A stretch of DNA of 64,000 nt from Candidatus Desulforudis audaxviator MP104C (lineage in GTDB: Bacteria; Bacillota; Desulfotomaculia; Desulfotomaculales; Desulforudaceae), in NCBI RefSeq assembly GCF_000018425.1, contig NC_010424.1, positions 1,566,501 to 1,630,500 on the forward strand. The letters are read 5' to 3'. A model generated the notes under the pieces. It did no database searches and had not been told where the DNA came from. It saw only the letters and a list, made by a program, of their open reading frames with translations. The translations under genes and the position numbers were made by a program. Shown piece after piece: positions 50,995 through 58,916 of the stretch (the stretch's first letter is position 1; each line of letters opens with the position of its first letter).

Positions 50995-52207
50995 CTATCA
51001 CCAGTTCGCCGGGGGCCACGGCGCGTTCTCTGTCCGCCACCACTCGCCGGTAAACATTCAGCGTGTTGTCAACCATAGCCGACAGGGAAAACCTTTCCCT
51101 GGCGCACCGCAGGCCGTTGGCCGCGAGCCGCGCCGCCTCGACCGGGTCGTCGAGGATCAGCAGGCAGCGCTCGGCCAGTGCGTGGTAGTCGCGTCGGGGC
51201 ACGACGAAGCCGTTGAAGCCGTCCTCAATTACTTCGGGCATCCCGCCGGATCTGGTGACCACAATCGGGGTGCCCGAGGCCAGGGCTTCCAGCATCACCA
51301 GCCCAAACGGCTCTTCGAAAATGGACGGGTACACCACCACGTCGGCCACCCGGTACATGTCGGCGATCTCGTCCCAGGAGAAAAACCGGATATACACATC
51401 GTCCTCCAGTTTCAGGCCGCCGATCAAGGCGTTGATCTTCTGGATCTCCGGACCCTGGTAACTGCCCCAGTCTACCGTCTTTTCGGTGCCGGCCATCACC
51501 AGGCACAGGTTCGGCAGTCTTCTCTTCATTTCAGCGAAGGCCCGAACCACGAAATCCGAACCCTTGGCCAGGGACATCCGGGCTGGGTGGAACATCACCC
51601 GGCGGCCCCGCAGCCTCGGGTGCCGATCGAGAATCCGTTCCCGTTCCGCGGCGCCAGCCGGGGTAAAACGCTCCAGGTCCATGCCGTGGTGCACGACGTG
51701 GACCCGGGACGCCTGAAACCCATTCTTCACCAATTCCCGCTTGATAAAACGGCTCACCGCGATCACCGCGTCCCAGGCCGACCGGAAGGACAGCATCTCG
51801 CGCCACAGTTCGTCGTCCCAGACATTGTGAGCAGTCAACACCAACGGGATGTTCTCCCGGCGGCTGATCCGGGCCAGCACCCGGGCATGCACCGGGCTGA
51901 AATAGTGCATGTTGTGGACGTGAATCAGGTCCGGCCGGGTCTTTTGGATGAACGCGGTCAACTCGTCCCGGATGTCTCCGGCCAGCTCCTGAATTCTGGA
52001 CAGTGTACCTAGACCGTTGAGGTCCATCAGCGGGGTGCGGGTTACCGTCATTCCCCTGTAATCGAAAGTCTCACGCCCGTCGACGGACCCGGTCAGGAGG
52101 TTGACGGTGCAACCCCGCGCCACCAGTTCCGGACCCAGCATCATCAGGTGGGTCTCCACCCCGCCGATGATCGGCGGGAAGGCCCAATGCAACTTGGAAA
52201 TACGCAC
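50981..52207 (-). CDS. GT4-family glycosyltransferase
   Basis: 408 residues. Start GTG at 52207 ten bases after GGAGG (TTG at 52216 is too close to it). GT-B fold: WAFPPIIGGVETHLMMLGPE at the N-terminus, LIHVHNMHYFSPVHARVLAR, and the donor-binding C-terminal EEPFGLVMLEALASGTPIVV then GGMPEVIEDGFNGFVV. Retaining GT4 glycosyltransferase with nucleotide-sugar donor; acceptor unknown. Co-transcribed with the debranching-type gene. Confidence 0.9.
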   Translation of the reverse strand: MRISKLHWAFPPIIGGVETHLMMLGPELVARGCTVNLLTGSVDGRETFDYRGMTVTRTPLMDLNGLGTLSRIQELAGDIRDELTAFIQKTRPDLIHVHNMHYFSPVHARVLARISRRENIPLVLTAHNVWDDELWREMLSFRSAWDAVIAVSRFIKRELVKNGFQASRVHVVHHGMDLERFTPAGAAERERILDRHPRLRGRRVMFHPARMSLAKGSDFVVRAFAEMKRRLPNLCLVMAGTEKTVDWGSYQGPEIQKINALIGGLKLEDDVYIRFFSWDEIADMYRVADVVVYPSIFEEPFGLVMLEALASGTPIVVTRSGGMPEVIEDGFNGFVVPRRDYHALAERCLLILDDPVEAARLAANGLRCARERFSLSAMVDNTLNVYRRVVADRERAVAPGELVIGAHA

Positions 52208-52426
52208 AAAATCCAATCCTCCCCTACACTGTAAGTTCTAATCGTGCACATTAATACTCTATCAATACTTATCGCCGAGGTCTAACCATATTCTCCATTC
52301 TCCGGACTCAAAACCGGCGTGCACAACAGCGTTAATAAAAGTTTTTTATACAGAGGATAATAATATGGTTGAAATTAATTCCTGGTGATAAAATTGAGGA
52401 AATGTTTGGACTAAGGGGTGGAGTGT

Positions 52427-53494
52427 GTGGACGCCCCCAGATTGACTTCCCTGACGGTCGGCGGCGGGTGAGCGGCCAAAGTCGGGCCTGAGGCTCTGGC
52501 CCAAGTCTTGAATCATTTACCGGCCATGGAAGACGCCCGGCTGCTGGTGGGAATTGAAACGGCGGACGACGCCGGTGTCTTTTTGATTAACGACGATACG
52601 GCGCTTTTGCAGACCGTCGATTTCTTCACGCCCATCGTTGACGACCCGCGCCGCTTCGGCCAGATCGCAGCCGCCAACGCCCTGAGTGATATCTACGCCA
52701 TGGGCGGCATCCCGCTCACGGCCCTGAACATCATCTGCTACCCCACCAAAGAGGGGCACCTGGACGTCCTGGCTGAAATACTGATCGGCGGGGCGGAAAA
52801 GGTCCGGGAAGCCGGCGCCGTGATTGTGGGCGGGCACAGCGTCGAGGACAAGGAACCCAAATACGGCCTGGCGGTCACCGGGATCGTGCATCCTGATCTG
52901 TTGGTACGGAACAGCACGGCTCGGCCGGGAGACCGGTTGGTGCTCACCAAGCCTCTGGGCACCGGCATCGTCACCTCGGCGGTAAAAGCAAATATAGTGC
53001 CCGCCGAACTCCAGGAGGCGGTTACGGTCCAGATGGCTGCCTTGAACGACCGGGCGGCCCGGGCCATGCGCGAAACCGGGCCTTCGGCCTGCACCGACAT
53101 CACCGGTTTCGGACTTCTGGGGCACGCGCTGGAGATGGCCCGGGGCAGCAAGGTGGGTCTGATTTTCGAGGCCGGCAGTCTGCCGGTCATCGAGCGGGCT
53201 CCGGAATACGCCGCCCTGGGACTGATCCCGCGCGGGGCGCACGCCAACCGCTGCTTCATCGGCGAGCACGTGTCCTTCGAACAGGACGTGCCGCTCGCGC
53301 TCCAGGACCTGATGTTCGACCCGCAGACTTCGGGCGGGCTTTTGATCGCCGTTCCGGACAACCGGCTCCGCACGCTGATGCACAAGCTGGCGGAGTACGG
53401 GGTGTACGAGGCGCGGATCGTCGGCGAGGTGACCGACGAGCTTTCCCCAGGCCGCATCCTGGTCCGCGCCGGAAACGGGGCCACGGCGGAATAG
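52427..53494 (+). CDS. selD: selenide, water dikinase (selenophosphate synthetase), itself a selenoprotein
   Basis: It makes selenophosphate from selenide and ATP for Sec-tRNA synthesis. Translation from GTG at 52427 (AAGGGG eight bases upstream) gives VDAPRLTSLTVGGG, then an in-frame TGA (52469-52471), then AAKVGPEALAQVLNHLPAME into the usual SelD body: GIETADDAGVFLINDDTALL, GGHSVEDKEPKYGLAVTG, TDITGFGLLGHALEMARGSK and PQTSGGLLIAV. In the family this position is Cys or Sec followed by the catalytic Lys two residues later (GGG-U-AAK), so the TGA is read as Sec15. The total length is 355 residues. A version beginning after the TGA would lack the active site. Confidence 0.93.
52484..52502 (+). 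promoter_or_regulatory. candidate SECIS element in selD mRNA
   Basis: Stem GGGCC / GGCCC with a nine-base G/U-rich loop starting 13 bases after the Sec TGA, the place of bacterial SECIS hairpins bound by SelB. The stem is short; larger alternative folds were not evaluated. Confidence 0.4.
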
Positions 53495-53535
53495 GCCAGA
53501 ATTCAGAATTCAGAAGAGAAGTGGAAGGATTCAAC
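53494..53535. repeat. inverted repeat copy A (EcoRI-site-rich)
   Basis: GGCCAGAATTCAGAAT / TCAGAAGAGAAGTGGAAGGA TTCAA, starting on the last base of selD's stop. A near-identical inverted copy lies at 56274-56321, directly after tupC. The pair encloses 2.7 kb. Confidence 0.75.
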
Positions 53536-53690
53536 CTCAATCCGGCAAGTAACCGCTGTTTTTTCTTTCGCGACCAGGTCTTCAACCAGAAAGCACCAGT
53601 AAAGTGTTTTAATGTTACCGCATCCCGAGCCGGATAGCATTATACCAGAAGCCGCAGCAACACTTACCTGCAAAAACGGTAAACAAACTT

Positions 53691-54083
53691 CTAACGTCCA
53701 TCCGCGCAGGCGCAGCGGCCGCCGGCGCAGTCGCCGCCGTGGTGCCCATGCCCGTGGTGCTGGCCGGAATGGTCGCACAGGGAGCCGCTGGACACCAGCT
53801 TGCCCGCGACGAAGTCCCGCAGCACCTGGTCAACCGGGCCCGAAGCACCCGTAATAACCTTAATCCCGTTGTCTTCCAGCACGCGTTTGGCTCCCGCCCC
53901 GATACCGCCGGCGATGGCCACGTCGGCCCGCAGCCCGGTCACCACGCGCGGCCCGCCGACGTCATTCGGCACCGTCCTTGTCTCTTTAATGGTACCGTCC
54001 TCAACCTCGCTGACCGTGAATTCGGGGCAGTGCCCGAAGTGTTCCGAAACATTTCCGTCAGCCGTAGCAATGGCAATTCTCAT
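53691..54083 (-). CDS. NifX/NifB-type dinitrogenase iron-molybdenum cofactor domain protein with His/Cys tail
   Basis: 130 residues. NifX-like fold: IAIATADGNVSEHFGHCPEF at the start and VVTGLRADVAIAGGIGAGAK later. The domain is slightly short. The tail CDHSGQHHGHGHHGGDCAGG then RCACADGR is metal-binding in appearance. Such proteins are found beside MinD ATPases of the Fe-S/nucleotide-binding type in Clostridia; here no nitrogenase is present, so a metal-cluster carrier role is inferred. Confidence 0.8.
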   Translation of the reverse strand: MRIAIATADGNVSEHFGHCPEFTVSEVEDGTIKETRTVPNDVGGPRVVTGLRADVAIAGGIGAGAKRVLEDNGIKVITGASGPVDQVLRDFVAGKLVSSGSLCDHSGQHHGHGHHGGDCAGGRCACADGR

Positions 54084-54199
54084 GCTGATCCCTCCATTTA
54101 TTTATGAACGTATGCCTGTTACTAAGGCTACAGCAAATTAAGGGTATATGTCAACAACTAAAGAACCAGGCTGGAAAGAATGGCAGGAACCGGGGCTTT

Positions 54200-54307
54200 C
54201 TACCGGGCGCCGTGATGCGCTTCTACGGTGGCACCAGGGGCCGGTTTAAGGTTTCCGGCGGTGAACCGCCTCAAAGCCTCTTCCACCGTGCCAGTCAATT
54301 TTTTCAC
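54200..54307 (-). CDS. 35-residue NifX-tail-like protein or relic
   Basis: VKKLTGTVEEALRRFTAGNL then KPAPGATVEAHHGAR, GTG at 54307 overlapping the stop of the MinD-type gene (GTGA). It corresponds to the C-terminal helix of NifX-like domains (PVEEALRAF-AAG). Either a truncated gene kept by coupling or a relic of a longer one. Confidence 0.4.
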   Translation of the reverse strand: MKKLTGTVEEALRRFTAGNLKPAPGATVEAHHGAR

Positions 54308-55161
54308 CGGACCACCATCCTCTTCACGGCTGCGAGGAGTGCCTCAAACCGCTCCGCGTAACCGGAAATGCTTGCCGCCATTTCCCCGCGGGAGTAAGCC
54401 TCCGCCACCCGCCGGTCATCGGGAATCTCGGCCAGGATCTTGACCTGCCTTTGCCGGCAAAACTGCCGGGCGCTGTCGTTGTCTTCATCCGTCCGGTTCA
54501 CAACAACCGCGTGGGGGAGGCCCAGCTCCCGCACCATGTCGAGAGCCAGGCCCAGGTCGTGTAATCCGAAAGGCGTCGGCTCGGTCACCAGAACCACCAA
54601 GTTCACCCCTCGGATGGCGGTGATCACCGGGCAGGAAGTTCCCGGAGGAACATCGATGACCTGCACGGCGCCCCCACCTGCCGCCCGCCGGACCGCCTTG
54701 ATCAAGGGAGGGCTCATCGCCTCCCCCACACGCAGCCGACCATGTACAAAGGTCACTGGTCCGGCCCGTCCCTTCTCGACGATCCCTACCAGGCGCTCGC
54801 CTTCGGAAATCGCCTCCGCGGGACAGGCCAGGAAGCACCCGCCGCAGCTGTGGCACATCCCGGGGAAAGTCAGAATCATGTCTCCCACCGCTGCGATCGC
54901 CCCGTACCGGCAGATCTCGGCGCAGAGGCCGCAGTGAACACAACGGTTCAAATCCACCTTCGGGACAGGGACCGTAACCTTCTTCTCCTCCGTCAGGCCG
55001 GGTCTGAGGAATAGGTGGCCGTTCGGCTCCTCGACATCACAGTCCACGTACCAGACCGGGCGGCCTTGCCGCTCCAGCACGTAGGCCAGGTTGGTGGCCA
55101 CGGTGGTTTTCCCGGTACCGCCCTTGCCGCTGGCCACGGCCACCGTAAGCGGCTCACTCAT
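54304..55161 (-). CDS. MinD-family ATPase with inserted 2[4Fe-4S] ferredoxin domain
   Basis: 285 residues from the ATG at 55161. Deviant Walker A SGKGGTGKTTVATNLAYVL, YVDCDVEEPNGHLFL, then a ferredoxin insert with CVHCGLCAEICRYGAI and CHSCGGCFLACPAEAI, then VQVIDVPPGTSCPVITAIRG and VVVNRTDEDN for nucleotide and dimer contacts. Such P-loop ATPases act in Fe-S or metal-centre assembly; a second homologous subunit usually adjacent is missing here. The start overlaps the DUF5320 gene by 8 bp. Confidence 0.9.
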   Translation of the reverse strand: MSEPLTVAVASGKGGTGKTTVATNLAYVLERQGRPVWYVDCDVEEPNGHLFLRPGLTEEKKVTVPVPKVDLNRCVHCGLCAEICRYGAIAAVGDMILTFPGMCHSCGGCFLACPAEAISEGERLVGIVEKGRAGPVTFVHGRLRVGEAMSPPLIKAVRRAAGGGAVQVIDVPPGTSCPVITAIRGVNLVVLVTEPTPFGLHDLGLALDMVRELGLPHAVVVNRTDEDNDSARQFCRQRQVKILAEIPDDRRVAEAYSRGEMAASISGYAERFEALLAAVKRMVVR

Positions 55162-55528
55162 CCTCATTCTCGCCCTCGGCCTCACCCTGGTTCTTTTCCC
55201 GCCGCAGAGTGTTAAGACGCGCTTTAACGTGCTTTAAGGCCCTCTCCAACTCAGCGGCCTGCTCCGACAAGGTTTCGACCTCATCCTCGCGGGTCGCCGG
55301 GCCGTAGGATAGGCCCCAGGCGTACGCACGGCCCCGTCCCGGCCCGCCGAACCAGCAGCGCCGGCCGCGTCCGCCCCGGCAACCGCCGAAACCCCAGGCG
55401 CCGAAGCGTCCGCCCTGGCCGAATTCGGGGGCGGTGTAGCCCGGCGCGGCGGCGCCGCCGCACAAACCAAGTCCTCGTCCCGTGCGCGGTCCCGCCCCAA
55501 AGGGACCGGTCCGATCTCCAGCAGGCAT
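55154..55528 (-). CDS. DUF5320 Gly-rich protein with coiled-coil tail
   Basis: 124 residues. The N-terminus MPAGDRTGPFGAGPRTGRGL then GLCGG is the family signature; Gly/Arg/Trp-rich middle; C-terminal coiled coil ETLSEQAAELERALKHVKAR. It is found next to MinD/NifX-type genes in Clostridia and archaea; role unknown. A similar short protein precedes it. Confidence 0.8.
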   Translation of the reverse strand: MPAGDRTGPFGAGPRTGRGLGLCGGAAAPGYTAPEFGQGGRFGAWGFGGCRGGRGRRCWFGGPGRGRAYAWGLSYGPATREDEVETLSEQAAELERALKHVKARLNTLRREKNQGEAEGENEDE

Positions 55529-55574
55529 AAACTTATCCCTCCAAAAAATTTATTTCCGGACCGGCATATCAGCT

Positions 55575-55820
55575 TTACGCTCCACGCCCGGCCCGTCTTC
55601 CCCGTCCGCCACCTTGAAACGGATCATAACCTTGACCTATGCCGCTACTGCATCCTGCTCTGCGATCCCGGCCGGTACCGACACATCTTGCGCCGTGAAT
55701 CCGGTCGCCCCGCTTACGGTCGTCCGGGACTCGGTCCTTCCCGGCCCCGCCGCAGGGACCGCGGTCCCGGCCCGTTCCCCGACCCTTGCCGCGCGGACCT
55801 GTCCCGTCTCCTTTAGGCAT
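55575..55820 (-). CDS. DUF5320-like Gly/Arg-rich small protein
   Basis: 81 residues from the ATG at 55820 (AAGGAGG eight bases upstream). Starts MPKGDGTGPRGKGRGTGRDR then GPCGGAGKDR, the same opening signature as the next gene but without coiled coil. First gene of the group that continues DUF5320, MinD, NifX-like. Confidence 0.65.
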   Translation of the reverse strand: MPKGDGTGPRGKGRGTGRDRGPCGGAGKDRVPDDRKRGDRIHGARCVGTGRDRRAGCSSGIGQGYDPFQGGGRGRRAGRGA

Positions 55821-56030
55821 CGTATCCACCTCCTTAGTGCCCTGCTTATGCTCATATGCCCATTACTATTTTAATCAACATTATGGGCACATGTCAATAA
55901 CTAGCTTAAGGCGAAATTCGGGAAAGAAGTGGTGATCGGAACACACCCCTGGTAAACACAATTCGGCTTGGTCTCGAGCCAGCCGTAACGCCGCGCCGCT
56001 TCAGACGCACCGTGCCGGATGTGCCCACAA

Positions 56031-56070
56031 GAAAAAACCCCCGCCGGTTTCCCGCCGGCGGGGGTTTTTG
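56031..56070. terminator. bidirectional intrinsic terminator
   Basis: AAACCCCCGCCGG / CCGGCGGGGGTTT stem with A run on the left and T run on the right, so usable on both strands. Confidence 0.85.
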
Positions 56071-56273
56071 TGTTGCGCCGTCGCTATGATTATCGAACGA
56101 TGTTGGCGACGAACGGAACGATGAGCAGGGCCACGATGGATAGGAATTTGCTTTTGTTGGAGAGAGCATAACAATAGCCAATGGATAGGAAATGATGGAT
56201 CAAACTACATTGGCACGCGATGTTTACAGAATCTTTCTTCCGTCTTTTTGATTGCTATCTCCTGATTCCTTTA

Positions 56274-56321
56274 TTGAATCCTTCCACTTCTCTTCTGAAT
56301 TCTGGATTCTGAATTCTGGCC
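56274..56321. repeat. inverted repeat copy B (EcoRI-site-rich)
   Basis: Reverse complement of copy A at 53494-53535 with an additional internal 7-bp unit (GAATTCT repeat). It ends 6 bp after the tupC stop codon. Confidence 0.75.
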
Positions 56322-56326
56322 TCTGT

Positions 56327-57061
56327 TCAATAGATCATTTCGCCGTGGACAAAGGCTCTGGTCCGCTCGTCCTTGGGGGCTCGGAACATTTCCGCCGCCG
56401 GTCCCTCTTCCACCACCCGCCCCTCATAGAGGAAGATCACCTGGTCCGCCAGGCGCTTCGCCTGGAACACGTTGTGCGTAACCAGGATCACCGCTGTGCC
56501 GTTTCGGCCGCTGGCCTCCCGGATCAGCTTCTCCAGGAGCGCCACGTTGTTTGGATCCAGGTTCGTAGTGGGTTCGTCCAGCAGCAGCACGTCCGGTTCC
56601 AGCACCAGCGCCCGGGCCAGGGCCACGCGCTGGGCCTCCCCGCCGGACAGGGTAAGCGCCCGCGCCCGGCGCAGCGGCTCAAGTCCCATCCACCGCAAGG
56701 CGTCAACCACCCTGCCGCTCACGTCCGGCCCGCGCATGCCCCGCACCCGCAGGCCGTAAGCCACGTTGTCGAACACCGTTCCATCGAAGAGCACCGGTTT
56801 TTGAAACACCATGGCCATCCGGCGCTGCAACTGCAACCGCGGACGGTAGGCGTGTACATCCTGTCCGCGGTAGAAAATCCGGCCGGTCGTCGGCTGCTCC
56901 AGCAAGTTCAGCAGCCGCAGCATCGTGCTTTTCCCGGCGCCGCTCGGCCCCATCACGCCGTGAATCCGGCCCGCGGCAAAGGACAGCCGCTCCACGCGCA
57001 ATACCTCACGCGGCCCGTAATTCTTGCTGATGTTGTCCATCATCAGCACCACGTCGCTCAA
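56327..57061 (-). CDS. tupC: tungstate ABC transporter ATPase
   Basis: 244 residues. Walker A MGPSGAGKSTMLRLLNLL, Q-loop VFQKPVLFDGTVFDNVAYGL, signature ALTLSGGEAQRVALARALV, Walker B EPDVLLLDEPTTNLD and H-loop LVTHNVFQA. It powers uptake by TupB. The start overlaps the permease stop by 4 bp. Paralogues serve molybdate or phosphate; TupA downstream-in-order decides for tungstate. Confidence 0.88.
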   Translation of the reverse strand: MSDVVLMMDNISKNYGPREVLRVERLSFAAGRIHGVMGPSGAGKSTMLRLLNLLEQPTTGRIFYRGQDVHAYRPRLQLQRRMAMVFQKPVLFDGTVFDNVAYGLRVRGMRGPDVSGRVVDALRWMGLEPLRRARALTLSGGEAQRVALARALVLEPDVLLLDEPTTNLDPNNVALLEKLIREASGRNGTAVILVTHNVFQAKRLADQVIFLYEGRVVEEGPAAEMFRAPKDERTRAFVHGEMIY

Positions 57062-57711
57062 TTCCTGGGCACCCCCTGCAGGCGGTAGAGCGCCGTGTTG
57101 ATTATGAAGGCCAGAAACAGCAGCACCATTCCCAGGCCGATGGCTATTTCAAAGTTACCCCGCCTGGTTTCCAGCACGATGGCGGTGGTCATCACTCGGG
57201 TCTTGCCCTCGATATTCCCGCCGACCATCATCACCGCGCCCACCTCGGCCATCACCCGTCCGGTGCCGGCCACCACCGCGCCGATGATCGCCACCCGCGC
57301 TTCCCGCACGACCGTGAGCGCCACCTGCCAGGCACCCGCCCCGAGCGAGACGGCCGTGTCCCTGATTTCCCGGTCTTTGGCGCGCACGGCGACCATGGTC
57401 AGGCCAGCGATGATGGGCAGCGCCAGGATGGTCTGGGCGATGATCATGGCCGTAGGGGTGTAAAGCAGGCTCAGAACACCGAAGGGTCCCCGCGCGGAAA
57501 GCAACAGGTAAACCAAGAGCCCGACCAGGACCGGCGGCAGGCCCATGAAAGTGTAGAGAAAAAGCGCGGGCAAGCGCACGCGCCGGGCAGGCTGCATACC
57601 CAGCCAGGTGCCGAGCGGAATGCCCATCAGGGCGGCGAGACTCACGGCCACTCCCGACACCTGGAGTGAAAGCCAGATGATCTGCATGAGCTTGGGGTCG
57701 CGGGCCACCAC
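57058..57711 (-). CDS. tupB: tungstate ABC transporter permease
   Basis: 217 residues in the longest frame with a standard start; five to six helices, with LGAGAWQVALTVVREARVAI as the EAA-type coupling loop. The conserved N-terminus seems to begin earlier (TIWDGIAQAFGLVVA at 57712-57755) in the same frame but without an ATG/GTG/TTG; a rare start codon or a lost start is possible. Confidence 0.85.
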   Translation of the reverse strand: MVARDPKLMQIIWLSLQVSGVAVSLAALMGIPLGTWLGMQPARRVRLPALFLYTFMGLPPVLVGLLVYLLLSARGPFGVLSLLYTPTAMIIAQTILALPIIAGLTMVAVRAKDREIRDTAVSLGAGAWQVALTVVREARVAIIGAVVAGTGRVMAEVGAVMMVGGNIEGKTRVMTTAIVLETRRGNFEIAIGLGMVLLFLAFIINTALYRLQGVPRN

Positions 57712-57844
57712 CAGCCCGAAAGCCTGTGCGATTCCATCCCAGATAGTCCCACTTCCCTTCCCGGTTCCAGTCGCGTTCCGCCCGGACGGAGACCGGCCGA
57801 TCCGGAGCGCGGTGGGACCGGCTCCCGGCCCGGACCGGAGTGCC

Positions 57845-58696
57845 CTAGGAGGCGTTGGGCACGAACAGCTGTTCGCCGTTCTTCTTAAAGCCGGCGATCA
57901 GATCCTGACCTTCATCCGAGATAAAAAACTCGATGAGCTTCATCGCCCCTTCGTGGTCCACATGCGGGTGGTTGGCCGGGTTCACGGCCATCACCCCGTA
58001 CTGGTTGAACAGCGCCGGGTCACCCTCCAACACGACTTTCAGGTCCAGGCCTTCCTTCAAGGACACCCAGGTGCCGCGGTCAGCGAGTGTGTAGCCCTTC
58101 AGTTCGCTCGCCATCCTCAAGGTGTCGCCCATACCCTGACCGACCGAGTAGTACCAGCCGCCCCGGGGCTCAAGCCCGATCCCCTGCCAAATCTTCCGTT
58201 CGGTTTTGTGGGTCCCCGAATCGTCACCGCGGGAAACGAACGCCGCTTCGGTTTCCGCGATCTTGCGGAAGGCCGCCTTGACGTCCCGGCCGCCCGCGAT
58301 GCCTGCCGGGTCGTCCGGCGGCCCGACGATCACGAAGTCGTTGTACATGACATCGTGGCGGTCGACGAAATGCCCTTCCGCCACCAGGGCCAACTCCTGC
58401 TCCTTGGCGTGGACCAGGAGCACGTCGCAGTCGCCGCGTTTGCCGGTCTCCAGCGCGGCGCCGGTACCCACCGAGATCACGGACACCTTGTAGTTGTGCT
58501 TTTCCTCAAAAACCGGCAGTACTGCCTCCAGAAGGCCAGAGTCATAGGTGCTGGTGGTGGTGGCAAGTTTAAGTTCCTTTGGCGGTTCTTTCGGCGTTTC
58601 CGCGCTCTGGTGTCCGCCGCCCCCGCACCCGGCAACCAGGCTGGCCGTCAAGAATACCGCTACCGCGAGAAACGCTGGTCTTTTCACCAGTGTCAA
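57845..58696 (-). CDS. tupA: tungstate-binding lipoprotein
   Basis: 283 residues from the TTG at 58696, eight bases after GGAGGGG. Lipoprotein signal with lipobox LVAGC (FLAVAVFLTASLVAGCGGGG). LKLATTTSTYDSGLLEAVLP is the TupA oxyanion-binding start, AFVSRGDDSGTHKTERKIW and GWYYSVGQGMGDTLRMASEL are also typical. High-affinity tungstate receptor delivering to TupB. First gene of tupABC, behind a cofactor riboswitch. Confidence 0.93.
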   Translation of the reverse strand: MTLVKRPAFLAVAVFLTASLVAGCGGGGHQSAETPKEPPKELKLATTTSTYDSGLLEAVLPVFEEKHNYKVSVISVGTGAALETGKRGDCDVLLVHAKEQELALVAEGHFVDRHDVMYNDFVIVGPPDDPAGIAGGRDVKAAFRKIAETEAAFVSRGDDSGTHKTERKIWQGIGLEPRGGWYYSVGQGMGDTLRMASELKGYTLADRGTWVSLKEGLDLKVVLEGDPALFNQYGVMAVNPANHPHVDHEGAMKLIEFFISDEGQDLIAGFKKNGEQLFVPNAS

Positions 58697-58753
58697 GTCA
58701 ATTTCCCCTCCTGAACAGGGGCTCGGAGCACCCGGATCGGGTTTTCCACAACG

Positions 58754-58788
58754 AAAAACCGGGCCGCGCGGAAAGAGCCGGGCCCGGT
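58754..58788 (-). terminator. attenuator terminator between riboswitch and tupA
   Basis: CCGGGCC / GGCCCGG stem with a 15-base loop followed by TTTTT on the minus strand, directly after the riboswitch and about 60 bases before tupA. Its place suggests the riboswitch's expression platform. Confidence 0.75.
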
Positions 58789-58791
58789 CAT

Positions 58792-58904
58792 CCCAACCGG
58801 AAACCGCCCTTCTCCTTTCCGCAATGGGAGGCGTGCCCGTTTCCGGGCACACCCTGTCGGTTCGCCGGCCTTAGCCCCATGGGCCTTAGGCCGTGAACTC
58901 GGAG
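58792..58904 (-). ncRNA. Moco (molybdenum/tungsten cofactor) riboswitch
   Basis: The minus strand holds the Moco motif landmarks in order: CTCCGAG start, CCTAAGG...CCATGG (tetraloop receptor-like), GAACCGAC, the hairpin GTGCCCG-GAAA-CGGGCAC with GNRA loop, GCCTCCC, GGAAAGGAG and a closing GGTTTCCGGTTGGG. The segment GCCTCCC...GGAAAGG is shared with the known E. coli moaA leader. Cofactor binding would control tungstate uptake. Confidence 0.82.
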
Positions 58905-58916
58905 AAAGCTGGTCTA

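Larger units (their letters stand above)
55821..56326. other. 505 bp with terminator and repeat but no supported gene
   Basis: It contains the bidirectional terminator at 56031-56070, the inverted repeat copy B and an in-frame hydrophobic minus-strand stretch (SIVALLIVPFVANIVR then stop at 56090) that lacks a usable start. Confidence 0.4.

Noticed and set aside
52469-52471. TGA as true stop making selD a truncated gene starting at 52508
   Set aside because: Both sides of the TGA fit SelD, the upstream part has a start with ribosome binding site, and the truncated form would lack the catalytic loop.
53503-53778. 91-residue minus-strand frame ending in the inverted repeat (ESFHFSSEF)
   Set aside because: It overlaps the NifX-like gene in another frame and its end is only the repeat's translation, seen also at copy B.
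57608-58714. 368-residue plus-strand open frame
   Set aside because: Antisense to tupA and tupB, which have clear family motifs.
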